From: Inonotus obliquus
Taxonomy: Eukaryota > Basidiomycota > Agaricomycetes > Hymenochaetales > Hymenochaetaceae
NCBI GenBank assembly: GCA_032164295.1
Contig: JAJHTX010000005.1
Span: 1,550,001 to 1,614,000, forward strand
Length of the DNA stretch: 64,000 nt
Direction of reading: 5' to 3'
Notes under the pieces: generated by a model
Database searches by the model: none
What the model was told of the DNA's origin: nothing
What the model saw: only the letters and a program-made list of their open reading frames with translations
Shown here: piece by piece, positions 1 to 10,980 of the stretch
Layout: every line of letters begins with the position of its first letter
Position numbering within the stretch: the first letter of the stretch is position 1
Position numbers and translations under genes: made by a program

Positions 1-1139
1 CGTGGAGATGGATGGCATGATGTTGTTGAGTATGAAGTCTGCGCGCTCGTAGAAGGGAATATCGATACCAGGTGCGGCTATACGGCTGTTAACACACGTG
101 TGATACGGACTGATAGGTTTGTATAGCTTCACGCAGGCAGACAACAGTGTCGTCGTCGCTACCGACTCAAGTATGTAATCCATCCTCTTTAACACGTATA
201 CGAACCACTGAGCGACATCTAAACAGTCAAGAACATTACGTATTGTACGTTTCGACGTTTTATTGTTATTTTATATGCGCATGATCACTTTTACCAGGGA
301 TGGCAAAGACGTCGCCATTTGTGCTTGTCCCTGAGCTGTTTGGCATTCACCTCGGAGCGTTCTTGTTGGGCAGATATGGACACTTACAGCGGGCGTTTGT
401 CACTGTACAACAACTGCGGTGGCAGCGTATCAATGTTGGTGGGAAGGAACACCCTCATTCGTTCTGGCGGGATGGAGATGAGAAGCGGGTGGTCGACGTC
501 GAGGTGCGTCATGCTTAGCCAAATGGAGGTAATAACGGATTAAGTAATGTTTGAACATGTAGATCGACGGGACTGGAGGAAGGGATAAGATGACGGCAAA
601 GGTGACGTCGGGGATACGTGATTTGCTCGGTAGGTCTTTCTACCTTTTATTATGAGAGCTGAAGTAATCTTTCATTAGTTTTGAAATCTACAGGATCAGC
701 ATTCGAGAACTTCTACCGCGATGAATTCACCACTCTCGTCGAGGTCAACGACCGCATATTCTCAACTTCTGTTGATCTCAAGTATGAATTCACTCCCATT
801 CCACTTGGTCATCACAACTCTCTCGAAAGCACACTTTCCAAGCTTAAAGAGTCTCATGCATTTGACTCGGTCGCTGCGCGTGCTCGCGAGATAACACTGA
901 CGACGTTTGCGACGGACGAAAGCGCAAGTGTGCAAGCCACGCTGTACAAGATGGCAGATCAGATTGTGCAGGAACACAAGGAGGTGACGAGTGCTTCATA
1001 TGCGTTGCCAAATAAGCATTATGTTCCTGTGGACATGAGGTACATCGGGATTGATAACACGACGCCTGCAAAGGCGGAGGTGTTCATTCCTCTGGCGGCG
1101 CCAAGCGGGTTGATCAGTGCAACTGTAGCACGTAAATAA
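1..1139 (+). CDS. Urate oxidase (uricase), 5' end outside the window
   Basis: Uricase oxidises urate in purine breakdown, normally in peroxisomes. Exons as read: 1-71, 127-170, 227-244, 298-503, 563-629, 679-1139; all junctions are GT-AG and keep one frame. The product shows the family's conserved stretches in order: ADNSVVVATDS, NIT.. then AKTSPFVL, the GGKEHPHSF..RDGDEKR block, KSTGSAFENFYRDEFTTL, the VNDRIFSTSVD block and NKHYVPVDM near the end. 288 residues are visible; about 15-25 N-terminal residues and the start codon should lie left of position 1. The C-terminus reads VARK, not a canonical peroxisomal PTS1 tripeptide such as SKL or ARL. The identification is firm; the first short exons are inferred from conservation. 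Confidence 0.93.
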
Positions 1140-1369
1140 AGTGACGTGTAGCGTACGTAGAATAAGAAGAAAACAAAAGGAAAATTAAGGTTTGATGCTG
1201 AATTGTTACGTCAGCTTGAATGGAGCAATTATTGCCGGAAAGGGTAGCGATGACGTACGGGTGGGAGAAAGGAGAAATAGGCAGTCACTTGAGCTACTTA
1301 CATACTGCGCTTTCTTATATCCCGACACATCTCGCCGACGCACAGACTCACTCAACAACGTTCTACACC

Positions 1370-4129
1370 ATGGCCGGCGACCACAAATGTCCTGTTTGTC
1401 AGGCAACATTCACAAGACCACAACACGTCGCTCGTCATATGCGATCCCGTAAGTAGATGTCTCTTATTCAATAACTCTCTCCGTCGCCTAGCCCCATACC
1501 ACTCCCCCCATCCACCCTCCAGTGGAGCATCCGGAGAGCATTGGCTCCCGTTCAATTAAGGAGGTCTAGTCCCCGCCGCGCTCTCATTCGACGGCAGCCC
1601 TCCGCACCGCCGCAACACTCCTCTTCATTTTCTCCATCGATTTTCCTTCTTTTTTGTCGCAAGGCGTCTCACTTACCATTGTTTCTCTCCATTCGTTTTG
1701 TCTCAGACACTGGTGATCGCCCCTACAAATGCCAGCATTGTGGAGACCAGTTTGCTCGTAGGTAAGCAGGTGGCTTAGCTGGTAACGAGGGAAGCGATGG
1801 AGCATAGAAGCTGACGATTGATCCCCTTGTTAACTGATAAAGCGATCTGCTTTCTCGACATGTAAACAAATGTCATGCCGGCGACAAGCCGCCGACAACG
1901 ACTGCCCCAACACGCAGGAAAGGCGCTTCTTCGACTCGAGCGACGACGTCAAAGCAGGCCTGCGATCAGTGTGTTATCGCGACCCTCCCTTGTGATGGCG
2001 CCAACCCCTGCTGTATGTCCCTCCCTCCCTTCTCACGCTTAACCACCCCGTCTTCGTCCGCTCACTCTTCTCTTTCTCTCTGTGTGCTAGCAAAATGCAT
2101 ACAGCGCAAAAGCCCCTGTACGTATGTCAAGTTTCAACGACAGACAGCGCCGGTTGGTCCCGGTCACAGACACTCTCATTCGGTCGATTCCACGTCATCC
2201 ATGTCCAGTCTCATCGGATCAGTTCCGCGTCCAGATGAGCTGTTCCTGGGCCCGCCTCCGATGACCGTGCCATCCATGAGTGCTAGTGCTGGAGAGCTAT
2301 TCTACCCAAATCAATTTGCGTTTAATGCGCCGTCAGGTGCGCCGTATTGGGACAGCGACTCTTCTAATCCCCCATCGCTCAGCTTCTCTGGAACAGACTC
2401 TGGCGCCGATTCCGACCAGGCCCGCTTTCACGACGCGGACATGATGCGCGGTGCCTCCCTGGGGCAACCAGGTTATGCCCAGACTGGATCCGCGCTGAAC
2501 CCTGATCCTTACTACGCGCTTCAACAACAACAGACTGTTGCACCTACAGACGCTTGGCAGTTTTCTACAGACTTCCGGTTGCCTTCGCAGCGAAAGATGG
2601 ATGAAGGATTTGCACAGTACCTGCCGTCAAGTTCTTCAGCGCAGTTTAGCGGTTCATCCGCCGTAGTTAATCCGGCGAATTTAGACTTCAATGGCGGAAG
2701 TGGTTTATACAGTCTGCACGCTCGACGCAGTTCTGTTGACGGTTACAGTGACGGCAGTGGTTTTTCTGCTCCTAACTCCGCCGCGTCGTCAAGCACACAC
2801 CTCCCGCTTGATTTCGGCTCCTCGGATCAAGCGCAAGGAGGTCAGCAGATCCAACCATTAAGCATGATGTATCAATTCGATGAGAATCAGCCTCCCCCTT
2901 CACGAGAGGGTAGAGTGGCTTCGTCATTCGGACTTATGACGCTAGCCGATGGCGACCAGCCTTTCATAGGTAACTTTAACAATGCCAACAATAATCTAAA
3001 CGTGGACGGAACTGCCCCTTTCTTCACGCAGCACGCGATGAAGCTTCCTCCTCAAGATTCAACTCCTCGGCCTTTCCGGGGCGATGAGAGCCGTGCCGTG
3101 CAAAGCCCGCGTGACAAGGAAGCGGAAATGAGGGAGCTCAAGGAGTTTTGGAAGCAGTACCTGCGCACGCCGCTCACGGGTCCATCCCTTGGCGCAACTC
3201 CGAAAGCCGAATTGATTAACAATCAACTCGGTGCATTTGGGGACGGTTCGCGTCCTACGCCGAAACGCGGGCTGTCGCGCGTCGCGTCGTTGCCATCTGT
3301 TCGCACGCCCCCTGACGAGAAGATGACGGTGGTACCTTCGCGCGCGTCCAATTCGCACAGTCAAAGTCATGCGCATCTTCCGATGATACAAACGAACGAT
3401 GATCTGAAGAGCTACGAGCAGGCGGTTCTGGCGCGGAAGCCATTGAATTTGACGTTCGTTCCGCGTAAGGGACGGCACTCAATATCATCATCGGCAAGTC
3501 CGCAACCTCCACCAGAGCAGCAGATTATGGCTAATGGCGGTCCGGGTGTCAACCAGGGAACGTACTCTCGTCCTGGACCTCTAGCGGCGCTAGGTAGCAC
3601 GGATGGTGGGAATTCAAGTGACGACAATCCAGGAAACAACGATATTTCGATGCGGCCCAGCTTCAAGCGTCTCGCTTCTCAAACGCTCGAGAATACAATG
3701 CAAAAGAGAACCATGTTCCGCTGGGGTGAACCTGAAGACGTTATTGACGACAGCGAGTCTGATGCCGACGGGCCGAGCGATGCCGGATCGCCCGCGAATA
3801 GGTTTGACCCATCCAGCCCAGGGCTGAGAACGAGCAGTATGAGTCCTACCAACTACCATCGTAACATGCAAGTTGCACACGCAGGTATAGGTACTGGTGG
3901 GGCTGAGACGTTGCTTGACCGGTTCCGGAGACAGAGTGCACCATCCGGATTACGTCCGAACATAGGTGGTATGGACGCAGCCAATGGAAAGATGGTTGAG
4001 AGTAGCCCGAGTCCGGTTTCATACACGGCAAGTCCGCTACAAGCAGCTCACACCATCGAGAATGGGCAAGTGAACGCGCCTCAGCCTGGATTGCCCGGTA
4101 TTGACAGCAACACACTGGTGCAGACGTAG
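1370..4129 (+). CDS. Transcription factor with two C2H2 zinc fingers plus a Zn2Cys6 cluster
   Basis: Exons 1370-1448, 1707-1761, 1843-2012 and 2091-4129 give a 780-residue protein. Two C2H2 fingers lie at the start (Cys7, Cys10, His23, His27; Cys35, Cys38, His51, His56, the last with HX4H spacing). A fungal binuclear cluster follows at about residues 85-111 with spacing CX2CX6CX5CX2CX6C, split by the intron at 2013-2090. The usual basic residues between the first cysteines are missing (VIATLP), so its DNA contact may differ. The remaining ~660 residues are low-complexity, Ser/Pro/Gln-rich and look like an activation or regulatory region; no fungal_trans domain was recognised. The start is the first ATG before the first finger. 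It is presumably a nuclear DNA-binding regulator; targets unknown. Confidence 0.88.
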
Positions 4130-5385
4130 ATATGATTCCCCTTGCTTTTCTACTTCCCCTTCATCTGCGAAGTAGGTGTCCTGGCAAGCCTGTTCCGTGT
4201 TTTCTTCTAGATTGCTTCTTCCCTTTCTCCGTCGACTGTAGCGATTGAGTTCTCTCTTCGATGTTCATGTTTCTTTTTCCATTCCGCTATGCTGTCTTCT
4301 ATGATCTACTTCCTCCCTTTCCGTGATCGGACTCGATGTACGTTATTGACGTTTGCTGTCGTATCTTAACGGAAAGAGAAGAGCCTTTATACGAGGCTCA
4401 ATATCTCCTTCCTGGTCCGTGTTGTTAATTATTTCCCGAGTTTCGTTTTTTATTCTGTGCGCTACTGGCTATGATTTTTGACTCGAGTTGGGTTGCCCTT
4501 CAATCTCTCGATGCAGGGAAATTATATCCCGACTTGTAACTCTGTCGTATACTGTATGACGTCTATGTGAGTACACTCTACCCTTCCTTTTCTCAGCTTC
4601 AAGTTCGGTCCACGCCCCTCTCATTCTTTATTTACCTGATTCCTCGTTCGTCTTTCTTCTTAACTGATGTTTAACCAAAGTAGTCGTTCTGATACTGGTC
4701 TCGATAACGACACCGATACCGAAAAGAAACAACGATAACAAAGAAGAAAGACAAAAGACCAGTCTTTACTCGACTCGGATGTATATGAGCAAATGTATTT
4801 TTGTACGTACGATCCGCATTCTTTTGGAAGTTTTGTAGGTAGTGTATGATTGTAATTGATAATATTTGGTATGATTTTACCTTCTGTTCTGACTCTGCCT
4901 TTGCGCCTGGTCGGGATTGGTAGATGAGAACTTCTCTATTGGATTTGGATGTTACAACGTTGTGCTCCCTGGATCTCTTTACTGTCTGGTTGATCAGACG
5001 TGCATTATCCGAGTCTATTAGTTGAATCCAAGAAAGGAATCTACGGAACCATGACATCATGTGGTAGGGTTACGTCTGTCACAACCACCCTTTGTATCAA
5101 TCACTCTCGTCACTTTCATGTTGATTGCTACAACTAATTACAAGTCAACAAGTGCATTTCACGTCGTCGTTTTTTTATGGTATGTTGATCTTCAATTGTA
5201 CTGCTTTGGGTCTCTTCAAACCGTGACGTTCATTGATTTTGGGAGAGAGTTGCAGTGCCAGTGAGGAGACAAGGTTTGTTGAAAGGTTTGCTGAAAGGTG
5301 TCCGGGCCGAAGCCTTTGTACAACGGATGCTCCTCGCTCTGGCGCTACGCACTAGCACCAGCAGTTACATGTACAGTGCCATGAT
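4130..5385. other. 3' flank and intergenic DNA, no gene recognised
   Basis: T- and C-rich sequence follows the stop codon and looks like the 3' UTR of the zinc-finger gene. Part of it, up to about 4735, is repeated in degenerate form at 5870-6735. The open frames here (for example 4671-5060 minus and 5061-5264 plus) show no conserved motif or plausible splice partners. Confidence 0.6.
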
Positions 5386-5391
5386 GAAATT

Positions 5392-5845
5392 TTGCCCGAC
5401 ATATTATCCTTTCTTTCCATGTCCCGTGAGTGGTTCATGTTTATGCTCCAAGAGTGGTGGAAGCGCAGCGGGATCGATTTTGATCGACGGCAACGGATGA
5501 TAACTATCGGCTGTGATGGAACGGTCTCTAACTGCCTAACTGCCCTGGCCCAGCCACCGACTGAACACCAACTTCCAAGATACCCCAAACCGGCCTGCTT
5601 CGGCTCCCAATTAATCAATCCCGGAGTCGACAATTCAGTAACACCTATACATCCTCAATAGGCCATACTCTTGCTAGATTTGGGAGGAACGCCGGAAGAG
5701 GAGGATGAGATGCGTGATCTGGGTTATTCCGAAAACTTATCACAGAGTGTTAAACGAAATACACCTACGCTCGAGGCGACGTGGCGCCGGATTCAAATGC
5801 GAAGGGAACAATACCGACGGCAAGAACAGGGTGAGTCTGGTGCAT
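5392..5845 (+). pseudogene. Fragment of the kinase-ARID family (ARID first half plus Swi1-like tail)
   Basis: Nucleotides from about 5395 to 5530 closely follow the ARID exon of the kinase-ARID gene (12573-12680), including the coding for FMFML, WW and RSGIDFD. Sequence from about 5545 to 5845 follows its tail (12965-13195), with recognisable PPTEHQ-, GYSENL- and TWRRIQMRR-like coding. The second ARID exon (12780-12960 in the intact copy) is missing and frameshifts and stops are present, so this is a relic. It abuts a relic of the zinc-finger gene's 3' end on its right. Confidence 0.75.
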
Positions 5846-5869
5846 ACGGTCCGAGCCCGGGCCGGATGG

Positions 5870-6735
5870 CCTCCGAATAGGTTTGAAACATCCAACTTGA
5901 ACTTGAGAATGGGCTGCAACGTGATGAGTCCTACCAACGAGTATTACCATGGTGACATGCAATTCGCGCACGCGCACGCAGGTGTAGGTACTGGTGGGAC
6001 TGAGACAGGATGAGAGTAGTCGGAGTCCAGGTTCATACTGGGCAAGTCCGCTGCAAACAGGCCACACCATCGAGAATGGCCAAGTGAATACGCTTCAGCC
6101 CGGATTGCCTGGTATTGACAGCATTTCTCTGGTGCAAACGTCGATATGATTCTCCTTGATTTTCTAGTTCCCTTTCTTCTGCGAGGATAGGCGACCTGGT
6201 GACCCTGTTCCATACTTTCTTCTAGATTATTTTTTCATTCCTTTCTCTGTAGCGGTTGAATTCTCTCTTCGATGCCCATGTCTCATTTTCCACTCCGTTA
6301 TGCTTCTCCTTTGATCTACCTCCCTCCCTTTCTTCCCGTGCTCGGACTTGATATGCCTTAATGATGTTGTCGTATTTTTCATGGAAGAAAGAGAAGGGCT
6401 TTGCTACGAGGCGCAGGTCTCTTTCCTGGTCCGCAATGTCAATTATTTCCTGTTCGGCCCGTGCTCTTCTGATGTTTTTCGTAACTCGCTGCACGTTGGA
6501 ATGTATTTCAGGCTCGGCAGACGCTAGTGAAATTGCATCATATCTTGGCAGTACTCGTCTTTCTTTGAATTCTATGTGTGTATACTTTGCGCTTCCTTTT
6601 CTGAGCTTCAGTCTGCGCCCCTCTCTTCTTTTATTTTCGTGTTCGTCTTCCCTTTTAACTGATGACCAAAGTAGTATTGATGAGCTGCGTTCTAATTACG
6701 ACACCGATACCGAAAAGACGATTCACAGCTATAAC
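5870..6735 (+). pseudogene. Degenerate duplicate of the 3' end and 3' UTR of the C2H2/Zn2Cys6 gene
   Basis: The segment aligns by eye with 3795-4735. Shared landmarks are the GAATAGGTTTGA start, the block encoding MSPTNYHRNMQVAHA in the parent, GGTATTGACAGCA before the stop, and the CACCGATACCGAAAAGA block at the far end. It carries indels and stops, and lacks the DNA-binding exons. It is joined to a kinase-ARID tail relic at its left edge, which suggests the two pieces were copied as one unit or came together by recombination. Confidence 0.72.
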
Positions 6736-6780
6736 AAATTTCAAAAGTCACGAGCAAAAAAGTATTACTATATATTATAT

Positions 6781-6912
6781 ACACACTGGGCAAAATTACG
6801 TATAGGAGCCTCCAGAATTTTGGTGGGAGTGCAATACCAGCCAATCAGAGCAGTTCTCTCGCATTCTGACCAAAATTCTCTACCCCGAATAATGTTTTTT
6901 TGCCCAGTGTGT
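6781..6912. mobile_element. Short fold-back MITE-like element
   Basis: The 132-bp segment starts with ACACACTGGGCAAAA and ends with its near-perfect inverse, TTTTTGCCCAGTGTGT. The inverted repeat continues inward with mismatches (an AGAATTTTGGT block on the left against ACCAAAATTCT on the right), so almost the whole element could fold into one hairpin. It has no coding capacity. A clear target-site duplication was not found, so the superfamily is left open. It lies about 190 bp upstream of the THEM6-like gene. Confidence 0.75.
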
Positions 6913-7100
6913 CTTGTAAGGTTGATCATATTTATCCCACATATCTTGGCTGCTCGGGGATTGATTGCAAAAGTGCTCTAATGCCCGATGTGTGAGTCAT
7001 CCGCAGGAGAGCTGACTAATAGGATACATCAAGTCGTCGCGTAGCCGGCTATTGGGCATCGGCCTTTGCACCGGTCCACCCTAGTTATTTAAGACCAGCG

Positions 7101-8369
7101 ATGCGTTCGCAGCTTCTTTCTCGACGGAAAATGTCAAACTGGATTGCAGTACTGGTCTTGCCGGTCAACTTTGTCCGGGCGTTGCTTGCAGGAGACCAGT
7201 CGCGCTCTGTACTGCCTTTCGTTCCTCGGTCCCTGCGATTTCTCTTCCTTCTGGTCCTCGTTATTAGTACTAGGTCTCTACCGTTCTCATGGCATAGTGA
7301 GCAAACAGGTTTATTATTCAACGCTTCTGCACGTGCTGATATCCACTTCCAGTCCGAATATTCCGATATGCCCTGTACCTTCGCCTCAAAGGTTTAATAT
7401 TATCGTTATATCCAAAGCGAACGAAGGAGATTTGGTTGGATAGCTTGTCCCCTATCGGAAAGTCACCGTTCGACCTGAAGACTTCGTATGCGACGTGGGC
7501 GAGTTCCGATGAATGTGATTTCAATATGCATTTGAGTAACTCCAGGTACGCATCTCATCGTCTAACACATTGCTTATCTCTTATCCGTTGCACCAAGCTA
7601 CGCAAAGATCTCTGACTTTTGTCGGATGAAGGTTTCCCTCGAGTATTTCACTACGCTGTTTAGAGACGGAATGTGGATAGCACTGGGCGGGACCCATCTC
7701 AAATTCCTTCGAGAGATTCCTATCAATGCTAAGTACGAAGTTCGGATGTACATCGGTAGTTGGGACTCGAAATGGGTGAGTGACATAATCTTCTATAAAC
7801 GTGTCTCTGCTGAGACAAGACAGATGTACGTCATCGTAAGATTTGTGAGCAAGCGAAAGGGCAAGGCGGGCTCTGACGAAACAAAGACTCGCGAACGAAT
7901 CGAGGGCGCGAAAGAGGCACTGAAATCGAACCCCTCGTCTTCCAGCAACATACCATTCCCTCATCTTCACACTCCTGCTGCTCCGGACGCGTCGGGGTTT
8001 ACGACGCCGAACCCTCTACTGCTTTCGTCTGCAGAAGAATTTGATTCACTCTGGAAAGAGGCGCCGGGGGAGACACTCCACTGTGTCGCAATGAACGAAG
8101 TGTGCTTTAAGCACGGGCGCATCACTGTCCCGCCTGCACTCACGATTGCCGCTGCTGGATGTGGATTGTCGCAGGAGAAATGGGCGGAGGTGAAGAAGAT
8201 GCGAGCTGGGAAAGAGCTGCGGGAATTACTCGTTGGTGGATGGCGTAATGTGCCAGAGAGTGAACGGTGGTGGGATGATGCATTGCGCCCGTTTGAAGCT
8301 GAACGAGTTCGTCGGCTCAACGTTGTGAAGGGTATGCATGAAGGTATAGAGGCTATAAGATTGCTCTGA
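7101..8369 (+). CDS. THEM6-like thioesterase-fold (4HBT_2) protein
   Basis: Exons 7101-7296, 7353-7545, 7598-7775 and 7824-8369 encode about 370 residues (360 if ATG 7131 is used). The family hallmarks are DECDFNMHLSNSSYAK, the hot-dog-fold start typical of THEM6/4HBT_2 proteins, then GMWIALGGTHLKFLREIP and SWDSKWMYVIVRFV. A hydrophobic N-terminus (LRFLFLLVLVIST) suggests a membrane anchor, as in other fungal members. The last intron (7776-7823, 48 nt) is in frame and stop-free, so retention is possible; splicing restores the conserved W-M-Y junction. The biochemical substrate is unknown; a role in acyl-thioester chemistry is inferred from the fold only. Confidence 0.82.
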
Positions 8370-9059
8370 CGAAGTGGAAGTTATTTTAATTAGTCTGGCT
8401 CAATATTTTGGTTTATTTACATAATATTACCTTCTTGTACCCCCGAAAAGGTAAATAAAGGTTTTCACTCCGCCACCACCGAAAGAGGGATGATCTTGAT
8501 CTCGAATTCTCGATTCTCTTGGGCACTGTCGACGTTAGCCTTGCAGGCCAGTACGGGTACTAATGTCTTGAGATAAAACGCGGCCAGCTCGGACGTACAT
8601 TATGTGCGAAGCACTACAACCGGCGGTACCTGCAACGCGGTCCAGGAGCGATGTTGCTGCATGGAGGAAAGTACTAGTGGGCATATTACTTGTGGGAGTT
8701 GAGAGCCTCAGCGGTACGAGCCTAGCTTCTAGCTGCTAAACAAGAAACGGCTAACTATCCTTTCTGCTTCAAGATCGAAATGAATGATTCCTCGTTCAAA
8801 GAATCAATCTTCCGTCCGTCCCAACGACGTCTCCTTCTCAACCATTTGATCGAAACTGACTAGATAGTTTGTTATGTGACTGTGTGTGAGCTCATCTTTG
8901 ACTGTTGATTATTCGCAATAATCTTTCTGATCGATAATCAGATTGGCGTCATGCCCAGACTCGACATCCTGAAGGGAAAATCTGACATAATAGATTGCTG
9001 TGCGGAAAGGTTTCACCGTAATGATGTAATCTGGGAATGTTCAGACGTCTTACAACCAG
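8370..9059. other. Intergenic, no gene recognised
   Basis: AT-rich 3' flank of the THEM6-like gene followed by unassigned sequence. I saw no conserved coding, tRNA or repeat structure. Confidence 0.5.
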
Positions 9060-9964
9060 TGACATTATTGTGGCTTCGAGCTTCAAAAAATGGTCGAATC
9101 ACATGTAGAAACTATTTACGTAGATTGTGACATTGCGGCTTTCTCAAGACGTTCGACCAGACTGTCATGGCTGAAGCTATGAACCAGTCTACTACCGCCC
9201 CACCTCAGTTACAAACCGAGCACCAAAGTAACCCAAATCGGCCTGCTGCAGAACCTAATCGAATCCAGCGTGGACAAATAATGCCTGTTGCGCAACTTCA
9301 TCACATACATCTTCGACGAATGGCATTTCAGCTGTTAAAGTTGGCGATGACACCGTCGGAGCAGCTGCGCGCTGAAGGTTATCTTGATTTTCACATCCAG
9401 ATTGCTGAACGAGTTCGACCGATATTTGGAGCAATGTGGCGTCGATTCCTACCGCAGGCAATACGGATGCAACAGCAACAGCAACAGGCAGCGGTGGAAC
9501 AGCCACAGCCACAGCTTCAGCAGCAAGGACCTCCCATGGTCGACCCAAGTACCGTGGCTTCAATCTGGATATCGGATCGGCTGGCCCGGGTTTTGAGGCG
9601 TTCACCCTTGTTGCTTTACCAAAGCCATGCGAACCCCAAAGTATGCTACCTGGCGCGACTCGTGGCCAAATCCAACCAATCGACTGAATCGCCGGCGCAA
9701 CAGACTCAGAGCTCTCAGTTGAATATGCAGCAGCAGAGTCTTGGAGAGCAAGCTCCTGTAAATAATTCCACTCAGGGGGCGAGCGCATCGTCGTCAATTG
9801 GCCAAGTCGAGCAGGAAGAGAAAGAGCAGGGGACAACAAGGTGTGTACTTTTTGTTATGTTTGATTTCATTTTTGTTTCTAACTTGGCTATTGTGATACC
9901 TAAACGACGTAAAGCATCCAACGAGTACTGGTTTTGCTGCTGGGCTTTACTGAGCACCAGCTAG
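9060..9964 (+). pseudogene. Truncated copy of the Swi1-like tail of the kinase-ARID family
   Basis: The open frame from ATG 9167 matches the tail of the kinase-ARID gene: MAEAMNQSTTAPPQ against MAAAMRQSLTTPPQ, then TEHQ, NPNRPAAEPN, a GYLDFHIQIAERVRP segment equivalent to GYPENLIQNIERDRP, and WRR followed by Gln runs. Degenerate similarity to the second ARID exon extends upstream to about 9060, but the kinase and most of the ARID are absent. The frame stays open for 265 codons, so a transcribed truncated gene cannot be excluded. A possible donor follows at about 9841. Confidence 0.65.
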
Positions 9965-10980
9965 GGCGAAACCAAACTGGCGTAGGCGTATCGGTCCCTT
10001 CGAATGAATGTTAAGACGGGCCATCGAATGATAGATAGCATGGAAATGTAAAGGATTATTTCAGTAATCCAATTAGTGAGGAAATTGATGAAGGTTGTAA
10101 TATCTAAGATTGCAAATACAACTACTACGCAGTTCTTGGTCTCGTTGCCTACTCTGCGTGATCTTCTGTGAGCACCGCTACTGATCTCATTCCTGGACCT
10201 CGTCTTCGTGCCTTGGTCCGTGTAGTCAGATAGTCATCTGTTTCATACACTCCCGGTTGTAAAGTTGAACTGGATGTGAGTCGGGATCCCGCTTCAGGTT
10301 CCCGTGCTGGAAGCCTGTAAAAGCCGTATCATCTCGTTGATTTCTGAGAGAGTATTCTGTGTCCTCCTTTTTATCAGTTAGGTACCTCCCTCTTGACTGA
10401 CCAAGAAGTACTGATTGACTGTGCTCTGATACCGAGAAGGTTGTCAATAGCTAATTAGAAACAATAAAAATGACTTGGATGGGCAAGTGCAATACGTATT
10501 TTGTACGATTCATATTTATTGATATTTCATATGTAGTATATAAACTGTACTAGTGCTGACAAATAAATGTTTAGTATATAGTTTCATCCCCGGACATGCA
10601 CTCAAACGGTCGAAGAAACAAAGGGTTAGTTAGCGGATTTTTGGAAGCCGTGATGACGTAATATAGAATATAGAATTTTCATTCCGTGACGCTTGAAGTT
10701 GTCGTCGTTCATCGTTGCCGTCGATTTCGTACATCCTTTCCCTCTCAATATGACGAGCCATATGGAGGCAATTCGGACGCTTGCTCTGTATTTGTTCGAC
10801 GTTTTTTGAAAAATGCTGTACGGGCGTCTCTGTGTGAGAAGATCGCGATGCACGCGCTGTCCTGCTTGCATTCTACCTCCTTCCTCTCTCATTATCACGA
10901 CATCGTATTGGTTATTGCCTGAGTAGCAGGCTCGTATCAGCGGACGATAGTAATATCTAGTCTTCTAGGATCGGGAAAGC
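9965..10980. other. Intergenic, with a weak third trace of the zinc-finger 3' module
   Basis: From about 10200 to 10460 the sequence resembles the 3' UTR module near 4640-4735 and 6655-6735 (TGACCAA, a CTGATACCGAGAAGG block, then A-rich sequence). The remainder shows nothing recognisable. The last ~60 bp are the upstream region of kinase-ARID copy A and resemble those before copy B, up to the shared GATCGGGAAAGC just before each ATG. Confidence 0.5.

Noticed and set aside
7776..7823. Reading the THEM6-like gene through this segment without splicing
   Set aside because: The frame is open, but it would insert 16 residues into the conserved WDSKW-MYV core. GTGAGT and CAG sites mark it as an intron.
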